A stretch of DNA of 64,000 nt. It comes from Zingiber officinale. Lineage: Eukaryota > Streptophyta > Magnoliopsida > Zingiberales > Zingiberaceae. The position numbers were made by a program, and so were the translations under genes. The notes below the pieces were generated by a model that saw only the letters and a list, made by a program, of their open reading frames with translations, was not told the DNA's origin and did not search any database. The stretch spans positions 16,648,877-16,712,876 of the forward strand of contig NC_055992.1 in the NCBI RefSeq assembly GCF_018446385.1, read 5' to 3'. The stretch's first letter is position 1, and every line of letters starts with the position of its first letter. Of this stretch, positions 33,879-44,345 are shown piece after piece.

Positions 33879-36330
33879 CAAATATTTCGAAGGACTTTCT
33901 TTGATAGTTGTTCGGTGGCCCACGGAGTCTTCATCAATCAACCTCTCTGTTCTAGTAAGAAGAATAAGTGGACAAATGAAGTTGGATGGAAACAATTTGT
34001 ATGCTTTAAAGAAGGACATACAGATGAAAAATGGGAAAAAGTTGCTCAAGTTGACAGTGTAAAGGAAAGAGCACGTGGGGAAGTAAGGACTGGATGTAGG
34101 GCAAAACTATCACTTGTTAAAGAACAGACCGGGGCAAATTGGATTGTTACTAAATTCTTGGAAAGTCATAATCATCCACTCTCAACACCTTCGAAGGTGC
34201 ATTTGCTCTGCTCATATCGCCATGTTTCTGAAGCCAAGAAAGTTTTGACGCAGCAATTTACAAAAGCTAATATCCCAACTTGTCAACAAGTCCGATTATT
34301 GGAGATAGATTCCGGAGGCCCTGAGTTTCTATGTTGCACGGAACGGGATATTAGAAACTTTGAGAGAGAGTTAAGGGATGAACAAAAGGGAATTGACACT
34401 GAAACACTGATTGAGTTTTTTGCGACTGAGAAAGAGAAGAATTCCGCCTTTTTCTTTACTTATGAGATTAATTCAACAGGAAGATTCACTAGGTGTTTCT
34501 GGGCGGATCATGTATCAAGGAGGGCATACAGCGTCTTTGGTGATGCTGTTGTATTTGATACAACCTATAACACCAACAAATATGGGTTGATTTTCGCACC
34601 CTTCATAGGAGTTAATCATCATCATCAGAGCATCGTATTCGGTTGTGCCTTTTTAAGTGATGAGAAAACTGATTCGTTTGTTTGGTTGCTTACAAAGTTC
34701 ATTGAAGCAATGTCTAAAGGTCCACCAACTGTGATTATCACCGATCAAGATCCAGCGTTGACGAAGGCCATTGGCCAGGTTTTACCTCAAACAGTGCTTC
34801 AGTATTGTTTGTGGAATTTCAAGATAAATTACCCCCCTTGATTTTTCGCAACTACTATCAAACGATAAAGGATGTAATTGTTAACTCCTCATCCCCAGCC
34901 GAATTTGATAAGACATGGGAAGAAGTTATCAGGTGTTCTGGATTGGAGAACAATGATTGGTTAACATTGATGTATGAAATAAGACAAAGGTGGGTCCCAT
35001 TATTTTTTAACCATGTTTTTTCTGTTGGAATGTCAAGCAGTCAGCGATCTGAAAGCTCACATTCATTTTTCAAGAAGTATGTATCACATAAGAACTCATT
35101 GATGGATTTTATTACACGTTTTAATAGAGCATTGCGACACCAACGACACAATGAGTTAGTTGCCGACCATATTGATATGGTCGAGCAACCTAAGATTAAG
35201 ACAAACTGGCCTATGGAATATCAAATGGTCAGGGTGTACACCAAAAAAAAATGGTTGGACTTTCAAAGTGAAATGAGTGTGAGTCATGGTTATTATGTGC
35301 AACAAGCATCTATGGCTGGTGATTTAGTGGGTTACCATGTCATGAATTTTCAAAGTGGTTCATCTGCAAAGCCAAGGGTCCTCACACATGACAAACTTGC
35401 AGACTACATATCGTGTAGTTGTAGTAAATTTGAATTTGAGGGTATTCCATGTAGGCATATGTTAGCATTTTTCCGTATCAACCAAGTGTTTCTACTGCCT
35501 GATAAGTACATACTCAACCAATGGACAAGAAATGCCAAGGTGGGGGCAATCTATGACTTTGGTGCGCAAACTTCCATCGACACTCCAGATGTGAAGTTGA
35601 TGGCAAGACACTTTAGGCTATCCTATAAAGCTTCAGTAGTTATTGATGTTGCATCTTTAACTGATGAGAGGACAAACATGTTGGATGATCAATTCGATTG
35701 TATATACAGTAAACTTCAAGAGCTTAACATTAGCAGTAAAAATGACAATCAAAGTCAAAGAAACCAAGGCATTGATGGGGGGCTATCTATTGTTGACTCT
35801 TTTTTGGTCAGGGCAAAGGGGTGTGGAAAATGATTGAAATCGTCAAAAGAGACAACAACCTCAAAAGCGAGGCTATGTCGTGGATGCGGTCACCGAGGTG
35901 TCTCACACGACAAGCGCAATTGTCCTTTACTGCAGCAGAGGTATTCGTCCATTAGTTATCACCTTAGATCATACATATTTAGCTGCGCATATCAATTTAT
36001 ATCATCCAAAAATAATATAGTAAATAACTATACGATTTCCAGATCAAATGCTACAGAGAAGGATAATACCAACGACGACGAATCGTATGAAGAAGATTTG
36101 ACATCTATAGCTGGTACAATCATGTTTTTGTGTACCTATATGACTCAATCTGGATGCATATTTATCTTATAATTTTTGCACTAATCTTGTAGGGTCTAAC
36201 ACCTTGCCCTTTCCGTTCTGAGGATAGGTACTACCACTCTCTAGTCTCTAAGTTGAAGAGAGTAATACAGGCGATCCTAGAGGTATTGAACATTGTGCAA
36301 AATATATCTGAACATGCCCTCGAAATGTAA
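33879..36330 (+). pseudogene. FAR1-type MULE transposase, frameshifted, with likely introns
   Basis: The FAR1-like DNA-binding region is at 33915-34240 (KQFVCFKEGH, CRAKLS, FLESHNHPLSTP). The DDE core follows: VVFDTTYNTNKY (D), VIITDQDPALTKAI (D) and SSQRSESSHSFFKK (E), all retained. A SWIM zinc finger (SCSCSKFEFEGIPCRHMLAFF) ends the main frame. Beyond an in-frame TGA at 35831-35833 the same frame gives a zinc knuckle (CRGCGHRGVSHDKRNC). A last exon, 36193-36330, encodes LVSKLKRVIQAILEVLNIVQNISEHALEM after a TTGTAG acceptor; an intron donor is likely at about 35942. A frameshift falls near the C-run at 34832-34837. The true start is unclear because the frame is closed by TAA at 33876. TIRs around it make it a transposon gene, not a host FRS gene. 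Confidence 0.87.
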
Positions 36331-36399
36331 ATGTTTTGACATTACTTTCTCAGGTAATTATATTAGTGAAATGTATGGGTGCTATAACGTGTTATCCTC

Positions 36400-37340
36400 G
36401 TACTAAGTAGCTACTACATTTTGTAGCGGCAACTACCATATATTACTCTATTTGTAAACACCGGATTAAGTTATTGTTGCACATATCACTGATCCATCAT
36501 TTCCACATAACGCATATTAGCTGCTACACTATATGGCAATTAGTGAGGATTAGCTGATATACGATGTAGAATCTAATTCGGTGACGTGACTTGATCTGCT
36601 AAGGCCACACCGGTCACACGTATTAATACCAAATATATTTATACTCATTAAGAGGTGCTACACGAGGTAGCATGCTGCTACAACGTCTGACAGTTTTACT
36701 AGCGGTAAGCACTATACACATACATCCAATAGATTATAATTTACTGAAACATGGAAGTTACTTACAAACTTTTTAAAGGTAAATAAAACAATAACAAAGA
36801 AATACAAATTTGGGTAAATGCAACAAGTTGTGGAAGCTACATGTATATGTAAATGCTACAATGTGTGGCAGTTATTACTCATAATAGCTGCTACAACGCT
36901 TTGCAAACCAAAGCAAAGCCGATGCAACATCACATATCACTTTTTTCAGCGCCTTTAAGCAATATGATATACAACTACAAATAGGTGTAGCAAGTTATTA
37001 GTCTAGGAAGCTGCTACACCGTGTAGCAGCAAACCTAAACACATGGCCCTGCAGAAGCATAAAAAATTTTAAAAAAATTCAAATCAAATGTATATACATG
37101 TTCCAATCATCCTGTAGTAGGAAAGGAGATGAAAGAGCGAAAAGTCATGCATCAAAAATAATTTTTCAATCAAGTTAATATACACAATATGAAAACTATG
37201 GCTAAAGAGTTTTTCAATCAATTTCTTTACACTGTCAACTAGAGCAGAGAGGTTGATTGATGAAGACTCCGTGGGCCACCGAACAACTATCGAAGAAATT
37301 CCTTCGAAATATTTGTCACATAGCGAGTTTAGGGTAACCG
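36400..37340. repeat. Right arm of the MULE: palindromes and inverted transposase fragments
   Basis: Non-coding. It has more TGTAGCAG palindromes, including a perfect one at 37010-37030. Bases about 37237-37340 are an inverted copy of 33853-33950, the start of the transposase region. The adjoining 37220-37236 match an inverted piece of about 34048-34065. The right arm is therefore a partly deleted inverted copy of the left arm beyond the TIR. Confidence 0.8.
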
Positions 37341-38463
37341 AAGTTAGCTGCTACAAGGTGTGGCAGATTCACGCAGATTTAACTGCTACACGTTGTAGCA
37401 GCTTCGTCTCCATGAAGCTGCAACACCTTGTAGCTGCAAATCAAAGTCCACCGGATAGCAGGCGGTTGGTGCAGCCGACCTTTCACTTTCCCGGCAGGGG
37501 CCCAAGTGGTCAGTCGGACGACCTTCAACGAAGATGAGGGAGATGAAGGGAGCAAAGGAGAGAGAATTCCAATCAATCTGTAGCAGGAAAGGCGCTGAAG
37601 TAGTGAAAAAAATTTTTAAAAATAATTTTTGAATCGGGTTGATATAGACAATATGAAAACTATGGGTACCGAGTATGTTAATCTCTGCTAGAAAATGACA
37701 AGGTAGCTGCTACAAGGCGTGGCAGCTTCATGCACAGTTAACTGCTACACGTTATAGCAGCTTCCTCCCCATGAAGCTGCTACACCTTGTAGCAGCAAAT
37801 GAAAGTTCACCGGAGAGCAGGCGGTTGTTGGAGCCGTCGACCATCCAGGTCATAGCATAAGTCCTTCCGACCTTCTACCACGACCAATCCAAATCATATC
37901 CTACCAGCACGGTTTCATCAGTCGTAGTAGTTGATGCAACGGTTAGAAATGGGAGCAAAGCCGCGGTGCATCTTTATACAATTATTACAGCTATTTTTAT
38001 ACCTATTTCACAAAGTAATAACGGTGTGGATTAAGAAATTAAATTGGAGTGAGGTGGTAGGATCTCACAGTAGACCTGCGATTGAAGACGCCGGAGCAAC
38101 TTTTCGGCCGGGAGCGCGAGGGACGAGTTTCAACGGAGGGATCGAGGGAAGGGGGGAGCGGCGAGCCAGACAAAAAATATTGAACTTTACGGGGAAGCGT
38201 CAGGTCGCCCGGAGGACGGACGCCGGAGGGGACCGGGAGCAAGGGAGAGAGAGCGGGGAGGGAGAGGGAGGGAGAGAGAGAGAGAGAGAGCGGCGAGGGA
38301 GATTTTATTTTTGGTAATAAGCGCCGCCGAAATTTTGAACAAAGGCGAGAAAGAGAGAGAGTAACTTCCATGGATTATTTTATTTGTAGTGAAACAGAGC
38401 TGGCGGTGCCACGTCTGCGCGTCGCTCACGGTCGCGTACAAAGCATCGCCCAGCATATCAAAA
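37338..38463. repeat. Right TIR of the MULE
   Basis: Reverse complement of 32007-33134. It contains the mirrored perfect palindrome at 37776-37796 and a GA-rich tract at 38240-38290. Confidence 0.9.
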
Positions 38464-38498
38464 CTATATATATATATATATACATGATTATGATATAT

Positions 38499-38536
38499 TG
38501 TACGATGCTACACTACATGACTGTGTGTATCGTACA
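38499..38536. repeat. Hairpin split from its AT-rich partner by the CACTA element
   Basis: Arms TGTACGAT (38499-38506) and ATCGTACA (38529-38536). The CACTA element inserted at the last three bases (ACA). The sequence that follows on the far side (45514-45985) is homologous to the hairpin-ended element at 31517-32010, so this was probably its terminal hairpin. Confidence 0.6.
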
Positions 38537-38559
38537 CACTACAAGAATATATGCTTTTA

Positions 38560-38960
38560 ATGACATTTAAAAGTGTCATCATATACTACCTATACCGACA
38601 CTTTTAATATAGTGACATTAAGTTAAAATGTCCTCTATAGTGATGTCGTCTAAAGTCTCATGACATTTCATAATGTCACTATAGCATAAAAATAATCACA
38701 CCATTAATGTCATAAATAACATCAAAAGTGTCACAATCTAAAGATATAATGACACTCTATAAAGTCAGGAAATATTTTTTTTAAGGACATTTATATATGT
38801 TGTGTTATCATCATAACAATGACAAAACTAAATGTCACCAAAACTCATTTATTATGATATTTATATTTTTTATAAGTGTCAATAAAGATAATTTATAAGA
38901 TAATTTAAATATCACTTTAACTAATCTATAATGACATTAATAAATATTATTATAATCATT
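38560..38960. repeat. CACTA subterminal repeats, left side
   Basis: Many copies of TGACATTT, AAGTGTCAT and AATGTCACTATAG in both orientations. Matching motifs lie at 45350-45495 on the right side. In this superfamily such motifs are transposase-binding sites. Confidence 0.82.
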
Positions 38961-40035
38961 TATAAATATATTTAAATTGATCATTAATATTTATTTAGAA
39001 TATATAATATGAATTCAATTTTACACATCATCACAATCCATCCAACATTTAGAATAGAAAAAAATTATAAAATATAATTTAAAGTGCAAATAGATAATCT
39101 AAATTCATCCAATAAATATTTGAGTCAAAGTTACAAATGTAAACTAATGACAAGTTCTTTATATCTAAAACTAATTACACACTACACTCAAAATATTTAA
39201 TTTTAGAACTAACAAAGTCTTATAAAATAAAAACTCAACTAGGCAAATCATTTTCAACCGTCATATTGATTCACAAAAATCCAAGTACCAATCACCTATA
39301 AAATACAACGAATATATTTGTATTAGTGAAATAAAATAATATTGCAGACAGAAAGTTAATAGAAATAATGATAAAGATGGAATATCATATCAAACTAGAA
39401 CATGTAAAGTATCATCTCATATTCACCTAATAATAATCTTCACTTACTATTTACTACAAATACATTTCATATTTATTTAAAATTATAATAACATGATAAA
39501 TATAAAAAATTAATAATATTTGAATGAAATGTGATGGTATATTAGTTCGGCACTTTAGTTTGGCGTGCAAAGAGTATAGGAACATTTTGTGTAACAAATC
39601 ACCTTTGATAATATCAAAGTTGGATGCAACTTTTAGGTATTTTGTAAAGTTGAATGAATGATAGGGTAAATTGCCATTAATTATATAGTCTTTATGGAGT
39701 TCAACGAGAAGGTAAGAAGCATAAAATTGCTTTCAAATAGCCAAGACAAACAAGGATCTAATTAATTCAACTTCTACAACTATAGGATTTACTAATTGTT
39801 TTAAATATACTGATTTAAGAGATCTAGATATTTTAGTGATCGAATGAGTTCAATGAGAAATTAAGAACCATATAATTAGTCGAGACTAATAAGGCTCTAC
39901 TTAATTCAACTTGTTTAACTACAGATTTACACAACTTTAGGCTACCACATAACAATATTGTTTCCACAACCCAACCCTAATTGACTAGCTAGTCAATGTC
40001 AATATTATTGCAACAAATAGATCTATCTCTGATTA

Positions 40036-40103
<68 letters not shown>

Positions 40104-41390
40104 ATCAGGAAATAAAATAAAAAGTGAAGTTATTCATACCAGTGTAGGAAGACTAGATGGTTTCCCTGAACTCTCATCCGGAAGATCATCTACAAGAGCA
40201 TTAGTTACAACAAGAGCTCAAAGATATTCCACAACTCCTCTGCTATCTACTGCATGACTTCTTTGTTCAAAACGTTTGATGACTCAGGACTATCAAAAAG
40301 ATGTCAGGTAGTTTAACATTGGATCAAGAAGAAAACCATGGGATTGTTTATGTACTTGCACTATCCTCTGCAACTTAGTATAGCATGATGCAAATGCATG
40401 TGATGCTAAAGAAGCCTTAAATTGCATGAGCTAATAAACAAATCCAAAGACTGAGATTGTATATGCACTTAGCAGTCTCCTCAGCCACTTAGTACAAATG
40501 GTAATAATGCACACCATGCTAAATGAGTCCTAAATTACATAGGGCCTCAATAGACATAATCCTTCCATGCACAATATTTATAACAGAAGATGAGTGTTGA
40601 TAACATCACGAAGTGTGTCATGTAATATATGTTAGAATACAAAGCAAAGATAATTCATTCCTCAAGTGAAAATTTCATCAGGACAGCAGATATGATCACC
40701 CTCAAATAAGTCTAGTTTGAAGATCGATGCATAAAATCAGAATTACATCAAAATAGCAGGAGAAATTATGTTGTTGATTTACATAAATCCATCAATTGTC
40801 AAATGATCATAAGCAACATCTCTTGTAATAAATATACCAATCTTACACCATACACAAGGGCATAAAATCATTCCATTTATATTAGCATTCGAAAATATAA
40901 AATGTAAGAAACTCTAACTCCATTTTTATAGTCCTCAGTTTGTCTCGCCAAAACCATCCAACTCTTATCCATAATGATTCTACAAAAATACTTATTCAAA
41001 TAAGTTTAACATTATGATAAATTGAAATTTTTTTTTACCATGACAGAGGTAAAGCATGGAGAACCAATAGGCAGAATTCAAAGTGAAATAAAATTGGAGA
41101 ACAATAACTTTTAGAAAATATATTACATTTCCTAACAGGCATGATTCATTTACTGAAGCAAGGGTTCTAAGTAACAGATGATGTAAAAGGTTTTAATAAC
41201 ATGAACAAATCAAATTCTATTATTAGGTCTTCAAGCATAGGAATTAGGCAGACTAAGGCATTAACTGAAGCAAAGATTCATGAAGCAACAAGTATCCTAA
41301 TTGTTAGAAAAAGAGGGAGAAACCTAAGAGAAGACGAATGGTGGCTTTGGCGTAGTGCTGAAAAGAGGAGAACTGTGACTTGTGGAAAAG
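38960..41390. other. CACTA interior without recognisable genes
   Basis: AT-rich throughout, with a (TA)n run at 40039-40100. I found no coding frame with domain similarity. The 93-residue frame at 41201-41482 spans the solo LTR boundary and is not credible. Confidence 0.55.
40039..40100. repeat. (AT)n microsatellite, 62 bp
   Basis: Uninterrupted AT repeat inside the CACTA element. Confidence 0.98.
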
Positions 41391-41589
41391 GGGGCTGTAA
41401 CGACCCAATTTTCCCTATTTCGAGTTCTAAAAGTCCTTATAAAAATCTGGAAATGCTTTTAAAATATTCTAGAGATTTTTAGGAATTTTTAGAATATTTT
41501 TATGTAATTTTTGGAGTTCGTTTGATATTTTTACCCAGAGGAAGAAGTTTTAAAAATAAAATAAAAAGAAAAGAAAAAAATAAGTTTGT

Positions 41590-41656
41590 AGAAGCTGGGG
41601 TTCGAACCCAGCTCCTCGGCCCAAGCAGAAATCGGCCCAACCAGCTGAGCTACATG
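41590..41656 (-). other. tRNA-like module 1 with Pol III A and B boxes
   Basis: On the minus strand the A box TAGCTCAGCTGG (41641-41652) fits TRGCNNAGYNGG exactly. The B box GGTTCGAACCC (41598-41609) lies at tRNA-like spacing inside a good T-arm (GCTGG/CCAGC). The acceptor and anticodon arms do not pair well, so it is not a functional tRNA gene. Confidence 0.65.
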
Positions 41657-41737
41657 GTTTTGTTAATCATATATGGAGCGATATATATTTAATTAGTAGT
41701 TAGGAACAGTAAAATAAATTATAAATAGAAAGTGCGC

Positions 41738-41803
41738 GACTAAGGAATCGAAGCCGTGATCTCTGACTTCGGTTAAAACTAGCTAACCAGCTATTCCGTG
41801 GCT
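41738..41803 (-). other. tRNA-like module 2 (degenerate)
   Basis: The minus strand has AATAGCTGGTTAGC, an A-box-like sequence missing a few bases, followed by GGCTTCGATTCC, a B-box-like sequence. It is spaced like modules 1 and 3. Confidence 0.45.
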
Positions 41804-41885
41804 ATTTTGTGAACAAATAGAGAACGAAATAAATTTAAGTAGTGATTATAGATAATAGAAATAAAAGGGTGCAGAATAAGGGCCG

Positions 41886-41962
41886 AGCCGAGGCTCGACC
41901 CGAAGACATCCGACCGCAGCAATGTTTTAAGTGGGACACAGCCAACCAGCTGCGCCAACGGA
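41886..41962 (-). other. tRNA-like module 3
   Basis: The minus strand A box TGGCGCAGCTGG (41946-41957) fits the consensus exactly. The B-box-like GGGTCGAGCC (41892-41901) has one mismatch. The cloverleaf is poor. Confidence 0.55.
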
Positions 41963-43129
41963 CTTTGTTATTAAAGAAGGAGAAAAAAATTCTATTTAAG
42001 CTATAGTTGAAAACGAAAATAACCTTAAGTATAAGATTTAAATCTTTTTCCTAAAACCTAAAATTTCCTCTCTCGAAGCCTTCCTCTCTGCTTCACGCGT
42101 GCGCGGCGCCGATTCTTTCTCAGGCGAAAACGAAGCTAGGGCTTCGTCTCCGGCGGCCGGCGAGCTCTTCTCCCCGTCGGTTCTTCACAGATTCGAGGTC
42201 TCCTCGTTGAAGAGAGCTCGTGGGCACGAGGAAGGGTCGAAATTTGAAGTTTCTCCGCGAACCCTAGAGGTTTTCTCCTTCGGTTTGAATTCAAGAATCA
42301 GGTGAGTTGCTTCTCACCTGCAGTAGGAGTTGTTTCGAGCTTTGATTCGTTTTCATGGCTTTCGGATTCTTGTTTTCTTTTGGATTTCGAAGCAAGCTTG
42401 AGGGGTTTTGTTTTTGATGCTTACTGCCATGAACCCTAAAGAAAGAAGATAGGGATTTTAAGCATGAAGAACAGTTATAAAATTTAGGTTTTCAGTAGCA
42501 ATTTTCCTTCAATTAGTTTGGGATTCTGGATCAAGAGGTTGATGGATTCTATGAGATTTGGTGATGTTCGGATCCTTCCCACTGCTCCCGAAAGTTTTCG
42601 ACAGATTGCTAGGGGATTTAGTCTTGATAGATAATGCTTAAGCTTCCTATTGTTCTGAAATCTCTGGAACAGATTGACATACTGGAATTGTTTTTATGAA
42701 CGAGTTAGTACTTGCTGAACCTTGTGACAGAGTTATGAATGCTATAAATTTGTGCACAGATTTATGTATGTTAGAATTATTGTGAACAAGCTTCACCTAG
42801 TTTTCTCTTAAATTCCAGTAGGTTATAGCTTAAATTGTGTTACAAGAGGGGCACGGACAGAGGAGCTTACTGTGGGTTTTAATTGTTCATTTATATCTTC
42901 CTCAACCTGCCGTAATTCTGCATAAAGGAAATTAGATATGAGAAGAGTTAGATTTTCGTTTGTTAGTTCCTTTGAAGCTAGTTTAAGTTCCGTGAAGCAT
43001 GATATTCTGTTAATTCCATACAACAACGATTCCTTATTTTCTAGATTCTATTGCATGCTTAGTAGTTGAATTAGTAATATAGCACAGTTTTTGTTAAGCA
43101 TGATAGGGCAGAATGTTATGTGGAATTTA

Positions 43130-43470
43130 GTAACATAGTATGCAGATTTTGTTAAGCTTATAGTATGCAGAATTTAGTAGTATAGTGCAGAATTTTAGTA
43201 TAGTTAGATCTCTTTGTATGCTTAAGTTGTTTTACTTTCACAGCATGCTTAAGTTGTTCTAATTTCCTATTTGCTATTGAAATAACATGAGCAGTTCTAT
43301 TTTTATAGCATACAGATTTTTATAAGTAAAGTATGCAGATTTTTAATAAGCAGATTTTCATAAGTATTGCATGCAGATTTTAGATAAGCTTAGTATGCAG
43401 ATTTTGATAAACTTAGTATGCAGATTTTTATTAAGCTTTACATGCAGATCTATGTTAAGCTTTGTATACA
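43130..43470 (+). repeat. Minisatellite 1 in the family A LTR
   Basis: Repeated TATGCAGATTTT units with AAGCTTAG spacers, about 20-30 bp each, ten or so degenerate copies. Confidence 0.75.
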
Positions 43471-44029
43471 GATTTTCAGTACGTAGAGTGTGTTCTAGTG
43501 CACCCCAAGTGCTTGATAAAATGCTTAGCTCAATATAATGCTACAGTAGGCATTTTAATAGCTCAGTAAATGCAGTAGAAGCATTTAAAATAACTTATTT
43601 AGTCTTGCTTCAGCTTATATGGGACTACGGTCCAATGGGTGGGCTCCCACAGTCGCCTCTAGGTTCAGATAACCTAGTTCTAGGTTCAGATAACCTATTA
43701 AAAGCAAGATAAGAAAATTAGCTATGAAATCAGTATTTTATTTTCAGCAGTGGCACTGTACTGGATTAGATATCCATTGGGTTGGGCTCCCACAGTCGTC
43801 CCTAGGTTTAGATAACCTAGTAAACCCTACTAGACTCGGAACTTGCAATCCTGGGTTTAGTTAGGGATGCGCGCACAGCAATGCCGGGCCCATCAACAGC
43901 ATGATTATTATTTTAATCTATTATGTAAATAGTTTTCAAAACTTCACAAATTAGTTATGTGAATACAAGTTAGACTCGGTTTAGCATTAATTAGTTTAGC
44001 TTAGGTATCAATTCAGTTTCTTATTGATA

Positions 44030-44345
44030 CACATGATAGTTCTATGATTAGCTTTACATGTTAGCTTTTTAGTTAGTTTCTTTGCTATTTATGAGCATGA
44101 TTATCTTTACATGTTAGCTTTTCAGTTAGTTTCTTCGCTATTTATGAGCATGATTAGTTGTACATGTTTAGTATTTCAGTTAGTATGATTCCTTTATTGG
44201 TTTATGAGCATGATTAGCTATACATGTTTAGTATTTCAGTTAGCATGATTCCTTTGCTATTTATGAGCATGAGTAGCTATACATGTTAGCTTTTCTGTTA
44301 GTTGATTTCTTTGTTATTTATGAGCATGAGTAGCTTTACATGTTA
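44030..44345 (+). repeat. Minisatellite 2 in the family A LTR
   Basis: About five copies of a unit near 60 bp: TATGAGCATGATTAGC, TTTACATGTTAGC, TTTCAGTTAG. Confidence 0.8.

Larger units (their letters stand above)
32007..38463 (+). mobile_element. Mutator-like element (FAR1-type MULE) with long TIRs
   Basis: The ends are TTTTGATATGTTGGGCGACG on the left and its inverted near-copy on the right. The TIRs run about 1.1 kb each. Between them lies a FAR1-type transposase gene (about 33.88-36.33 kb, plus strand). Both arms are studded with palindromes related to CTGCTACA-N3-TGTAGCAG. MULEs typically make 9-bp TSDs; here both ends abut TA runs (TATATATCC on the left, CTATATATA on the right), so no clean TSD can be called. 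The transposase is broken, so this copy depends on others. Confidence 0.9.

Noticed and set aside
33915..35833. A host FAR1-related (FRS) transcription factor gene
   Set aside because: It is framed by 1.1-kb TIRs and has a frameshift and a stop, so it is a MULE transposase.
32007..38463. A 9-bp TSD for the MULE
   Set aside because: Both ends border TA runs (TATATATCC and CTATATATA), so any match could be chance; none is exact.
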